NCBI GenBank assembly: GCA_001920085.1
Contig: MNJC01000045.1
Location: forward strand, 1-12,263
Length of the DNA stretch: 12,263 nt
Direction: 5' to 3'
From: Actinobacteria bacterium 13_1_20CM_4_69_9
GTDB taxonomy: Bacteria > Actinomycetota > Thermoleophilia > Gaiellales > Gaiellaceae
The position numbers and the translations under genes were made by a program. Each line of letters opens with the position of its first letter. Position 1 is the first letter of the stretch. Below the pieces are notes generated by a model. That model did no database searches and was not told the DNA's origin. It was given only the letters and a program-made list of their open reading frames with translations. Positions 1 to 6,720 of this stretch are shown in pieces.

Positions 1-2
1 TG

Positions 3-311
3 CGACGCCAAGCCCACGCTGCTACTGCGCGCACCGCGCGGAAGGCGCAGCGCACGGCCGCACACGCGCACGCGGCGACGCACGGCCGCGGGCGTGCGCT
101 GGGCCGTCAGAAGCACTTCGACGCGAGCCTCTCGTCGCGAAACACCGTGCGGTTCGCGCACGTCCACCCGGTGCATCCCGCCCATCCGGCCGCCCCTGTG
201 CGACCCACCCATGCGCGCGGCCACTCCGCCAAGCCGAGGTCGTCGAAGCCGAAGGCCTTGCCCGGCCCGGCCGACCACGGCGGCGGCAACGGCAACGGCA
301 AGAAGCCGTAG
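3..311 (+). CDS. C-terminal tail of an unidentified protein, 5' partial
   Basis: An open frame runs from the left edge (codons starting at position 3) to a TAG at 309-311, about 102 residues. Nearly every third codon position is G or C, as in the definite genes here, while the overlapping frame starting at 94 lacks this clear bias. The peptide is low complexity: Ala/Arg/His-rich first, then a His-Pro stretch (reading HVHPVHPAHPAAP), then a Lys/Pro/Ser segment and a Gly-Asn tail ending GGGNGNGKKP. This looks like a disordered basic C-terminus rather than a folded domain, so the function lies upstream, outside the window. The family cannot be named. Moderately sure it is coding. Confidence 0.5.
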   Translation, partial: RRQAHAATARTARKAQRTAAHAHAATHGRGRALGRQKHFDASLSSRNTVRFAHVHPVHPAHPAAPVRPTHARGHSAKPRSSKPKALPGPADHGGGNGNGKKP

Positions 312-373
312 TACATCCCTCGCAAGGTTCGCCGGTGCCCTGAGTCTTCTAGGACGGACGTGCCCTCGTCCCA

Positions 374-407
374 TCCCTCGGGGACCGCGCTCGCGGCCCC
401 CGAGGGA
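374..407 (+). terminator. Long GC-rich hairpin after the partial gene
   Basis: Bases 374-383 pair with 398-407 (10 bp), then after one A/C mismatch 385-388 pair with 393-396, closing on a GCTC tetraloop. It lies 63 nt after the first stop codon and before the operon starting at 453, so a transcription-terminating role is likely. There is no U-run on either side, so it is not a textbook intrinsic terminator and could be another RNA structure. Confidence 0.45.
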
Positions 408-423
408 CCCCAGGAGCGCTTGC

Positions 424-429
424 TAGGCT
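424..429 (+). promoter_or_regulatory. Candidate -10 (TAGGCT, with upstream TGC) for the 453-4996 operon
   Basis: TAGGCT preceded by TGC resembles an extended -10 element. A start about 7 nt downstream would give a short leader containing the AAAGGAG ribosome site. No convincing -35 lies 16-18 nt upstream, where the 374-407 hairpin sits. It matches the TAGNNT pattern at other transcription-unit heads in this window. Weak call on its own. Confidence 0.3.
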
Positions 430-452
430 CGCCCGTCGGGAAAGGAGCGGAC

Positions 453-668
453 ATGTCCATCGTGAATCGACGCAACGCCGTGCTCGGCTGGGGTGTTTGG
501 CAGGTCGCGAAGGTCGCAAGCAAGCGGAAGGCCAAGCAGGCCGTTCCGGGCAAAGGCGAGCACGCCGGACTGAACAAGGGCGCCATCGCGGGGCTCGGCG
601 CAGCCACGCTCGCGGCGCTCCTGTTCTGGCGCAAGAAGTCCGACGGCTCGCTCAGCAACGGCTCATAG
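453..668 (+). CDS. Small single-pass membrane protein, function unknown
   Basis: A 71-residue protein. The ATG at 453 is chosen because AAAGGAG (441-447) precedes it by 5 nt; an upstream in-frame ATG at 360 would run back through the hairpin region and adds Ser/Pro/Arg-rich shadow sequence. Residues 1-20 hold a mildly hydrophobic stretch (VLGWGVWQVA), 21-42 are Lys/Arg-rich, 43-59 form one likely transmembrane helix (AIAGLGAATLAALLFW), and the tail begins RKK. The positive charge flanking the helix makes its orientation uncertain. The stop is 1 nt before the hisC start, so it heads the operon. I do not recognise a named family. No function can be assigned. Confidence 0.75.
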   Translation: MSIVNRRNAVLGWGVWQVAKVASKRKAKQAVPGKGEHAGLNKGAIAGLGAATLAALLFWRKKSDGSLSNGS

Positions 669-669
669 C

Positions 670-1782
670 GTGAGCGACGCTCCGGCGGGTTTCGTGCGGC
701 CTGCGCTCGCGGGCCTGGTTCCGTACGAGCCGGGGAAGCCCGTCGAGGAAGTCCAGCGCGAGCTCGGCCTCGAGCGCGTTGTCAAGCTCGCGTCGAACGA
801 AGGGCCGCTGGGTCCATTCCCGCAGGCGCTCGAGGCCATGGAGCGCGCCGCGGCCGAGCTGAACCGCTATCCCGACGGCGGCGCGTACCGGCTGCGCGCG
901 GCGCTTGCCGAACGGCACGGCGTCCGCTTCGAGGAGATCGCGGTCGGCTCGGGCGCCGACGGCATGATCGACGGGATCTCGCAGGCGATCCTCGACCCCG
1001 GCGACGAGCTCGTCTGCGGGTGGCCGTCGTTTCCCAGCTACGTCATCTACGCGCTGAAGCTCGGCGCCGAGGCGGTGCGCGTGCCGCTACGCGACCACCG
1101 CTACGACCTCGACGCCCTGCTCGCTGCGGTCACGCCGCGAACGAAGCTCGTCTACATCTGCCACCCGAACAACCCGACCGGCACGATGAACACCCGGGCC
1201 GAGCTCGACGCGTACTTCGACCGTGTGCCCGACCACGTGCTGACCGTGCTCGACCAGGCGTACTTCGAGTACATCGACGACCCCGGGTACGCGGACGGGA
1301 TCGAGGACTACTTCAAGGCGGGCCGCCGCGTGATCGTACTGCGCACGTTCTCGAAGATCTACGGGCTCGCCGGCGTGCGCGTCGGCTACGGGGTCGCCGC
1401 TGCCGGGCTCGTGACGGAGCTCGGCAAGACGCGTCGCGCATTCGACCTCACGACGCCGGGGCAGGAGGCGGCGCTCGCGAGCCTCGACGTGTCCGGCGAG
1501 CTGCGGCGCCGGCGTGAGCTCAACGAGGCAGGACGCGACGAGCTCGAGCGCCTGCTGCGCCACGCCGGGTACGAAGTCGTTCCGGAATCCGCCGGCAACT
1601 TCGTGTACGTCGAGCTCGAGGAGGACGCGCAGACGCTGTTCGACGCGCTACTGCGCCAGGGCGTGATCGTGAGGCCGCTGGCCGCCTTCGGCGCGCCGCG
1701 CGCGGTCCGCGTCACCGTCGGGACGCCGGACGAGCACGCCTTCCTCGCCGACGCACTGGCTCGCGCCCGCGCTGTCGCATGA
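670..1782 (+). CDS. hisC: Histidinol-phosphate aminotransferase family protein (HisC-like)
   Basis: A 370-residue, PLP-dependent class I/II aminotransferase, full length for HisC. The family converts imidazole-acetol phosphate plus glutamate to histidinol phosphate; relatives act on aromatic 2-oxo acids. Visible motifs: LASNEGPLGP (40-49), YPDGG (67-71), HPNNPTG (165-171) with PLP-contacting Asn168, DQAYFEY with Asp195 and Tyr198, FSKIYGLAGVRVGY with Schiff-base Lys229 and Arg237, and a C-terminal RVTVG with likely substrate-carboxylate Arg348. The PLP-phosphate loop reads GSGADG where many HisC proteins have GS(G)-x-DE. The GTG start at 670 follows the upstream stop by 1 nt with no clear ribosome site, so translation is probably coupled. 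No other his genes are nearby, so it could be an aromatic aminotransferase of the same family. Confidence 0.9.
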   Translation: MSDAPAGFVRPALAGLVPYEPGKPVEEVQRELGLERVVKLASNEGPLGPFPQALEAMERAAAELNRYPDGGAYRLRAALAERHGVRFEEIAVGSGADGMIDGISQAILDPGDELVCGWPSFPSYVIYALKLGAEAVRVPLRDHRYDLDALLAAVTPRTKLVYICHPNNPTGTMNTRAELDAYFDRVPDHVLTVLDQAYFEYIDDPGYADGIEDYFKAGRRVIVLRTFSKIYGLAGVRVGYGVAAAGLVTELGKTRRAFDLTTPGQEAALASLDVSGELRRRRELNEAGRDELERLLRHAGYEVVPESAGNFVYVELEEDAQTLFDALLRQGVIVRPLAAFGAPRAVRVTVGTPDEHAFLADALARARAVA

Positions 1783-2987
1783 GACTCCTCCGGACCGCGC
1801 CGAGCTTCCGCCTGCTCTTCTTCGCAACGCTGGGGTCGAGCCTCGGCACGCTGCTCGCGACCGTCGCGCTCGTGATCGACGTCAAGGACCGTACGAACTC
1901 GGGGCCGTGGGTCGGGGCGCTGATGTTCGTCGAGTTCCTACCGGCCGTCGCCGTCGGGCTCTTCTTCGGCCCGTTCCTCGACCGGCTGCCGAGGCGCGGC
2001 TTGATGATCGCGTCGGACGTGGTCCGCTGCGGTGTGTTCTGTGTGCTGCCGTTCGCCGGCAGCGCCGGGCAGATCGTGTTCCTCGCCGCAATCGCGGGCT
2101 TCACGACCGGCTTCTTCCGGCCGGCCGTCTACGCGGGCTTGCCGAACCTCGTCGCGGAGGATCAGCTCGCGCGCGCCAACTCCTTGATCCAGACGGGCGA
2201 GAACGTCAGCTGGACGCTCGCACCGATCCTCGGCGGCGCGCTCGTCGCCGCGACCAGCCCCGACACGGCGTATTGGGTCAACGCCGCGTCATTCCTCGTG
2301 TCGGCGGTGCTCGTCTTCCGCATTCCCGCCGCGAAGCTGCAAGGCGCGCTCGCGGTCAGCCGCGGATTCGTTCGCGATCTCGCCGAAGGGTTTGACCGCG
2401 TGCTCCGCACGCACGCCCTGCGCACGGTGCTCGTCGTGTGGACGATCGCCCTCGCCGCGATCGCGGCGTCCAACACGGCGCAGGTCTTCCTCGCGAAGGA
2501 CACCTTCTCCGCGGGAGACTTCGGCTACGGCCTCATCTTCGGCTGCATCGGGCTCGGTCTCGCGATCGGCAGCCTCGCCGCAGGCCCCTGGATCGAACGG
2601 CGCTCGGTCGGCGGGGTCTATGCGGCAAGCATCCTCATGCTGGCCGTGGGGATCGGGACTGCGGGAGCGATGCCGAACGTCTGGGCGGCGCTGCCGTGCT
2701 TCGTGCTGTGCGGAATCGGCAACGGCATCGCGGTCGTGTGCAATTCGCTGCTCGTGCAGCGCGGCGCGAGCGACGAGGTGCGCGGGCGCGTGTTCACGGT
2801 GATCATGAGCGTCAACTACGCCGCGTACGGAATCGCGATCCTCGTCGCCGGCCCGTTGACGGACTCGTATGGGCCGCGCTGGGTGTACGGCGTGGTCGGG
2901 CTCGTGCTCCTGTTCGCATCGCTGGTCGCCTACGTGCTCGGTCGCGAGGAGATCCCCGAGACCCGCGCCGAGGTCGAGGCTGCGTAA
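1779..2987 (+). CDS. MFS transporter, probable efflux permease
   Basis: A 402-residue polytopic inner-membrane protein with the alternating hydrophobic pattern of a 12-helix major facilitator. The loop between helices 2 and 3 carries motif A (GPFLDRLPRR, 64-73), and the second half repeats the pattern with a long central loop near residues 190-215. The style (an early LLFFATLGSSLG helix, then FRPAVYAGLPNLV around 110-125) resembles the EntS/MFS_3 group of proton-driven exporters, but the substrate cannot be read from sequence. Its ATG overlaps the hisC stop (ATGA, 1779-1782), implying coupled translation. The C-terminus is charged and cytoplasmic. The meaB start lies inside its last codons. 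Confidence 0.9.
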   Translation: MRLLRTAPSFRLLFFATLGSSLGTLLATVALVIDVKDRTNSGPWVGALMFVEFLPAVAVGLFFGPFLDRLPRRGLMIASDVVRCGVFCVLPFAGSAGQIVFLAAIAGFTTGFFRPAVYAGLPNLVAEDQLARANSLIQTGENVSWTLAPILGGALVAATSPDTAYWVNAASFLVSAVLVFRIPAAKLQGALAVSRGFVRDLAEGFDRVLRTHALRTVLVVWTIALAAIAASNTAQVFLAKDTFSAGDFGYGLIFGCIGLGLAIGSLAAGPWIERRSVGGVYAASILMLAVGIGTAGAMPNVWAALPCFVLCGIGNGIAVVCNSLLVQRGASDEVRGRVFTVIMSVNYAAYGIAILVAGPLTDSYGPRWVYGVVGLVLLFASLVAYVLGREEIPETRAEVEAA

Positions 2988-3975
2988 CCGGCGGGACTGG
3001 ACGCGCGAGACGCTCGCCGAGGGCGTTCGCGCCGGCGACACACGGGCGCTTGCACGCGCGATCTCGCTCGTGGAGAACTCGGACCCGCTCGCCTACGAGG
3101 TCGTGCGCGACCTCTACCCGGAGACGGGCAAGGCGTACGCGATCGGAGTCACCGGTCCCCCGGGTGTCGGCAAGTCCAGCCTCATCTCCGCCCTCGTACG
3201 GCACCTCCGTGAGCAGGACCGCACGATCGGCGTCGTCTCCGTCGACCCGTCCAGCCCGTTCTCGCAGGGTGCCCTGCTCGGTGACCGCATCCGGCTTGCC
3301 GACCACTTCCTCGATCCCGGGGTCTTCATCCGGTCGATGGGGACGCGCGGACACCTCGGCGGCCTCGCCGAGGCGACGCTGCAGGCACTGCTCGTGCTCG
3401 ACGCAGCCGGCAAGGACCTGGTCTTTCTGGAGACGGTGGGGGCGGGCCAGAGCGAAGTCGAGGTGATCGGCATCGCCGACACGATCGTGCTCGTGCTGAT
3501 GCCCGGCTCGGGCGACTCGGTGCAGGCGCTGAAGGCCGGGATCATGGAGATCCCCGACGTGATCGCGATCAACAAGATGGATCATCCGGCGGCGAAGACG
3601 ATGCGGAACGAGGTCCGCTCGATCCTGTCGCTCGACCGCGAGCGTTCCTGGAAGCCGCCGATCGTGCTGACCGAGGCGACGCGCGGCGAGAACGTCCCGG
3701 AGCTCTGGGAGAAGGTCGAGGAGCACCGCGCACACCTCGAGCAGGAGGGCCGGCTCGAGGAGCGGCGGCGGAAGAACCTCGCCGGCGAGGTGTTCGCGGT
3801 CGCGTCCGGGCGGGCAAAGGCACATCTGCAGCAGGCCGTCGCCGACGATCCGGAGCTGCGGCGGCTGCTCGACGAAGTGCAGAAGCGCGAGCTCGATCCG
3901 CTGACGGCGGTACGGGAGATAATGGAGAAGGTGTTCCACCTTGGCGACGCTACGGACGGCACCAACACTCGCTGA
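2980..3975 (+). CDS. meaB: MeaB/ArgK-type P-loop GTPase, methylmalonyl-CoA mutase chaperone
   Basis: A 331-residue G3E-family GTPase. MeaB proteins guard and reactivate adenosylcobalamin-dependent methylmalonyl-CoA mutase. With the start used here: Walker A GPPGVGKS (59-66), DPSSPF (88-93) followed by GALLGDRIRL, FIRSMGTRGHLGG (about 115-127), ETVGAGQSE (G3 region, from 150), NKMD (G4, 197-200), and an Arg/Glu-rich helical C-terminus as in the family's dimerisation arm. The frame stays open back to an ATG at 2869, but those residues are Ser/Cys/Arg shadow sequence of the MFS gene. The family N-terminus begins near 2980, where CTG lies 5 nt after GAGGT; no ATG, GTG or TTG fits. It overlaps the MFS stop by 8 nt. 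No mutase gene is present. Function confident, start less so. Confidence 0.9.
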   Translation: MRNRRDWTRETLAEGVRAGDTRALARAISLVENSDPLAYEVVRDLYPETGKAYAIGVTGPPGVGKSSLISALVRHLREQDRTIGVVSVDPSSPFSQGALLGDRIRLADHFLDPGVFIRSMGTRGHLGGLAEATLQALLVLDAAGKDLVFLETVGAGQSEVEVIGIADTIVLVLMPGSGDSVQALKAGIMEIPDVIAINKMDHPAAKTMRNEVRSILSLDRERSWKPPIVLTEATRGENVPELWEKVEEHRAHLEQEGRLEERRRKNLAGEVFAVASGRAKAHLQQAVADDPELRRLLDEVQKRELDPLTAVREIMEKVFHLGDATDGTNTR

Positions 3976-4996
3976 CGTTCAGGAGGCGCGGCAGCGGCTC
4001 TTCGGAATCGCCGAGGAGACGCCCATCTACCTCTCGGAGACGTTTTCGCGGCGCGTCGGCCGCGAGGTGCGGCTGAAGGCGGAGAACCTGCAGCGCACCG
4101 GCTCGTTCAAGGTGCGGGGCGCCGTCAACAAGCTGTCGACGCTGACGGCTGAGGAGCGCGCGGCGGGGGTTGTCGCGGCAAGTGCCGGCAACCACGGGCA
4201 GGCGGTCGCGTGGGCCGCGCGCGAGCTCGACGCGCCCGCGACGATCTACGTCCCGCAGGATGCGCCGATGGCGAAAGTCGAGGCGTGCCGCAACTACGGC
4301 GCGAAGACCGTCATGACCGGCACGTACTTCGAGGACGCGCTGGCGGCGGCGCAGCAGCACGTCGAGGAGACCGGCGGCACGTTCATCCACCCCTACGAGG
4401 ACCAGCTCGTGATCGCCGGCCAGGGCACGATCGGGCTCGAGCTCGCCGAGCAGGCCCCCGACGTGGAGACCGTCCTCATCCCGATCGGTGGCGGCGGGCT
4501 TTTCACGATGCCGCTCCTCGAGGATGTGCTCGACGACATCGTCTCGGTCAGCGACGACGAGATCAGCGAGGCGATCGTCCTCCTGCTCGAGCGCGCGAAG
4601 CTCGTCGTCGAGGGCGCCGGCGCCGTCGGCGTCGCCGCCCTGCTGGCGGGCAAGGCGGGCAAAGGCTCGGGCACCGCGGTCCCGATCCTCTCCGGCGGCA
4701 ACATCGACGCGACGATGCTCATCTCGGTCATGCGCTACGGGCTCACCGCCGCCGGCAGGTATCTCGTCGTTCGCACGAATCTGTCGGACCGCCCTGGGGA
4801 GCTGATCAAGCTGCTGTCGCTCGTCGCCGAAGAGCGCGGCAACGTCATCTCCGTCGAGCACCACCGCGAGGGGATGGACATTCCCGTCAGCGCGACGGAG
4901 GTCGAGCTGACGCTCGTCACGCGCGACGAGGAGCACTGCCGTCGCCTGCTCGACGCCATGGGCGAGCGCGGCTACGTCGTCCAGCGCCTGAGCTGA
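3941..4996 (+). CDS. ilvA: Threonine ammonia-lyase with ACT-like tail and an internal deletion
   Basis: A fold-type II PLP enzyme expected to convert L-threonine to 2-oxobutyrate and ammonia. Seen: NLQRTGSFKVRGA with PLP Lys57, SAGNHGQ (81-87), the phosphate-binding GGGGL (183-187), EGAGA (224-228), SGGN (251-254), and an ACT-like regulatory domain from about 274 to 351. The protein is 351 aa, while IlvA/TdcB proteins with such a tail usually have about 400. The missing part is precise: directly after GGGGL the sequence passes to FTMPLLEDVLDDIV, skipping the usual GIA...IGVQ...TLADG...PG-L-T segment of about 55 residues. The frame is kept on both sides. The TTG start overlaps meaB by 35 nt and has an AAGG-like site upstream. 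Family certain; activity doubtful. Confidence 0.92.
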   Translation: MATLRTAPTLADVQEARQRLFGIAEETPIYLSETFSRRVGREVRLKAENLQRTGSFKVRGAVNKLSTLTAEERAAGVVAASAGNHGQAVAWAARELDAPATIYVPQDAPMAKVEACRNYGAKTVMTGTYFEDALAAAQQHVEETGGTFIHPYEDQLVIAGQGTIGLELAEQAPDVETVLIPIGGGGLFTMPLLEDVLDDIVSVSDDEISEAIVLLLERAKLVVEGAGAVGVAALLAGKAGKGSGTAVPILSGGNIDATMLISVMRYGLTAAGRYLVVRTNLSDRPGELIKLLSLVAEERGNVISVEHHREGMDIPVSATEVELTLVTRDEEHCRRLLDAMGERGYVVQRLS

Positions 4997-5003
4997 CTAG
5001 CTC
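4990..5003. terminator. Short hairpin spanning two convergent stop codons
   Basis: GAGCT (4990-4994) pairs with AGCTC (4999-5003) around a GACT loop. It contains the ilvA TGA (4994-4996) and the stop of the minus-strand gene (4997-4999). It has five base pairs and no U-run, so it is a weak candidate for a bidirectional terminator, noted because there is no other space for one. Confidence 0.2.
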
Positions 5004-6313
5004 GAGCCGCAGCGGCGGAACGAGACCGTCTGGCCGCGCCAGTTCACGAGGCCGCCGTCGAGCACCGGCCGTGCGTCGACGCCGGCCGCGGCAAGCACGC
5101 TTGCGGCGATCGACGCGCGCGTCCCCGTCTCGCAGATCGTCACGACCGGCTTGGTCCGGTCGAGGCCGTCCGTTCCGGTCTCGCGCAGGAGGCGGTACGG
5201 AATGTGCAACGAGCCGGGGATGTAGCCCTCGTCGCGCTCCGACTGCTCGCGGACGTCGAGCACCTGTACGGAGCCGTCCTCGAGCAGCCGCTCCAGCTCG
5301 TCGAGCTCGACCGGACGGGACGACGCCGTCGCGTCGACGTCCGTGACGTAACCGGCGAGCTCGAGGAAGCCGACCGAGCGCAGCCCGCGCGCCGCGCGCT
5401 GCGCCTCGTCGTCGTCGCCCGCATGGAGGACGATGCGCTCCTCCGGGTCGAGGATGAAGCCGGCGCGTGTCGCGAACGACGAGGCCGAGACGGGTACGTT
5501 GAACGCGCCGTGCACGTGGCCGACGGCGTGCGCCGCTGCCGGGCGCACGTCGAGGACCGTCGCTTCCCCGATCTCGGGGACACGGTCGAGCGGCGTCGGC
5601 GCGGCGACGAACGGCCCTCTGTTCAGCTCGACGACACGCGCGGTCGTCGGCGGGCGCGGCGTGGAGACGACGGCGGAGGTCGTGATGAACTCCTGCACGT
5701 TCCCGAAGGAGAGCGCCACGTTCGCCCGTTTCTCCGCGCCGATCGTCGTCGAGCGTGCCGGGCTCATCGCGGCGCCGCAGAGCGAGCCGGCGACATGGCC
5801 CGGATAGACATCGTATGCATCCGGTAGTTGCGTCAGCCGTTGGAGCGAGTGGAAGAGTCCCTCGGCGCCCTCGCGCGCGTCGACGGCGAGATCCGGCCGG
5901 GCCGCGTCGCCGACGAACAGCGAGTCGCCGGTGAGCACGAGCCGCTCGGCGACGACGAAAGCGCAGTGCTCGGGCCGATGGCCCGGGGTGTGCAGCACGC
6001 GCACCGCTACAGAGCCGGCACGGAGGATCTGTTCGTCCTCGAGCGGCTCGTAGGGGAACGCCGGGTCGGCGACGGGATGGACCGACACCGGAACGCCGTG
6101 CTCGAGTGCGAAGCGGCCGTGTCCCGACACGTGGTCGGCGTGCGTGTGGGTCTCGAGAACGCGGACGATGCGCACCCCGTCGGCCTCTGCCGCCTCGAGG
6201 TATTGCTCGATCGCGTACGCGGGGTCGACGACGAACGCCTCGCCGGTGGCGGAATCCCCGATCAGATAAGAGGCGCAGCCGAGATCGTCGTCGACGAACT
6301 GGCGGAACAGCAC
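4997..6313 (-). CDS. CstB-like persulfide dioxygenase/rhodanese fusion
   Basis: A 438-residue cytoplasmic protein in three parts. Residues 1-200 form a metallo-beta-lactamase domain of the ETHE1 persulfide dioxygenase type: HTHADH (56-61), GHRPEH with His112, TGDSLFVGD with Asp130, and PGH with His173. Residues about 249-322 form a rhodanese domain whose active-site position reads HAGDDDEA with no cysteine, so it looks inactive. Residues about 334-429 form a second rhodanese with CETGTR (Cys394, Arg399). Dioxygenase, dead rhodanese, live rhodanese is the order of staphylococcal CstB, which oxidises low-molecular-weight persulfides and yields thiosulfate. GTG 6313 is chosen because it gives the family N-terminus MLFRQFVDDDLGCASYL; the frame further upstream is Arg/His-rich shadow. 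The exact substrate is inferred. Confidence 0.88.
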   Translation of the reverse strand: MLFRQFVDDDLGCASYLIGDSATGEAFVVDPAYAIEQYLEAAEADGVRIVRVLETHTHADHVSGHGRFALEHGVPVSVHPVADPAFPYEPLEDEQILRAGSVAVRVLHTPGHRPEHCAFVVAERLVLTGDSLFVGDAARPDLAVDAREGAEGLFHSLQRLTQLPDAYDVYPGHVAGSLCGAAMSPARSTTIGAEKRANVALSFGNVQEFITTSAVVSTPRPPTTARVVELNRGPFVAAPTPLDRVPEIGEATVLDVRPAAAHAVGHVHGAFNVPVSASSFATRAGFILDPEERIVLHAGDDDEAQRAARGLRSVGFLELAGYVTDVDATASSRPVELDELERLLEDGSVQVLDVREQSERDEGYIPGSLHIPYRLLRETGTDGLDRTKPVVTICETGTRASIAASVLAAAGVDARPVLDGGLVNWRGQTVSFRRCGSS

Positions 6314-6320
6314 GAAAGAG

Positions 6321-6326
6321 ACGCTA
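6321..6326 (-). promoter_or_regulatory. Candidate -10 (TAGCGT) 7 nt before the GTG of the persulfide dioxygenase gene
   Basis: On the minus strand TAGCGT is followed by seven bases and then the GTG at 6313, so a transcript starting 7 nt after the hexamer would begin at the start codon itself. A GGGAGG lies 19 nt upstream of the GTG, too far for normal ribosome binding. No good -35 is seen. Confidence 0.4.
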
Positions 6327-6356
6327 ACACCGCCTCCCGCTAGCTTTCTTGAAGCG

Positions 6357-6384
6357 TTGCCTTCGATCCTCGCTGCCGTAGTGT
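6357..6384 (+). promoter_or_regulatory. Weak candidate promoter for the gene at 6413
   Basis: TTGCCT (6357-6362) and TAGTGT (6379-6384) are separated by 16 nt and resemble -35 and -10 boxes. A start near 6391 would leave a leader of about 20 nt containing the AGGAGGT site. The match to consensus is partial. The 99-nt region 6314-6412 must hold promoters for both divergent genes. Confidence 0.3.
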
Positions 6385-6399
6385 CCGGGTGTCCCCTAC

Positions 6400-6406
6400 A
6401 GGAGGT
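6400..6406 (+). promoter_or_regulatory. Strong ribosome binding site (AGGAGGT)
   Basis: This is the best Shine-Dalgarno sequence in the window. With 6 nt to the ATG at 6413, it decides that start over the in-frame upstream GTG at 6389. It contrasts with the neighbouring genes at 6313 and 6910, which have no usable site. Confidence 0.8.
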
Positions 6407-6412
6407 ACGACG

Positions 6413-6715
6413 ATGGCGATGCTCATCCGGTTCACCCCGAGCGGCATGACGTCGGAGCAGTACAACAGCGTGGGCAAGAAACTCGAGGACGGCGGGCACT
6501 GGCCGCCACCGGGACTGCTCGCGCACGTTTGCTTCGGGTCGAGCGGAAACCTTCGGGTCAGCGAAGTCTGGGAATCACGGCAACAGCAAGAGCAGTTCGC
6601 CGAGAGCCTGATGCCTTTGCTGCAGGAGGAGAACGTCGACCTGACCGGCGAGCCGGAGATCCTCGACGTCGAGGGCTACTTCATGCGCGAGGCCAGCAGC
6701 GACGCCGGCGACTGA
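6413..6715 (+). CDS. Small dimeric alpha/beta-barrel-like protein, function unknown
   Basis: A 100-residue soluble protein with no signal peptide. It has the order expected of one ferredoxin-like unit of the dimeric alpha/beta barrel (ABM-like) superfamily: strand MLIRF (3-7), helix with MTSEQYNSVGKKL (12-24), strand GLLAHVCFG (34-42), strand NLRVSEVWES (46-55), helix QQQEQFAESLMPLLQE (57-72), and a final strand around EILDVEGYF (82-90). The VWES segment before the second helix is common in such proteins. Members include heme-degrading and antibiotic-synthesis monooxygenases, but many have no known activity and no catalytic residue can be identified here. It stands alone, with its own promoter region and strong ribosome site, and is followed by hairpins. 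Fold assignment is inference. Confidence 0.8.
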   Translation: MAMLIRFTPSGMTSEQYNSVGKKLEDGGHWPPPGLLAHVCFGSSGNLRVSEVWESRQQQEQFAESLMPLLQEENVDLTGEPEILDVEGYFMREASSDAGD

Positions 6716-6720
6716 CGCCG

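Noticed and set aside
107..658. A 183-residue minus-strand open frame across the hairpin and the small membrane protein gene
   Set aside because: No family or ribosome site; it crosses a strong hairpin, and the plus-strand frame has a clear AAAGGAG-ATG start.
2812..3939. A 375-residue minus-strand open frame opposite meaB
   Set aside because: It is compositionally a shadow; the plus strand encodes all the GTPase motifs.
5828..6343. A 171-residue plus-strand open frame opposite the persulfide dioxygenase domain
   Set aside because: It overlaps the strand whose complement carries the full metal-binding motif set; composition is shadow-like.
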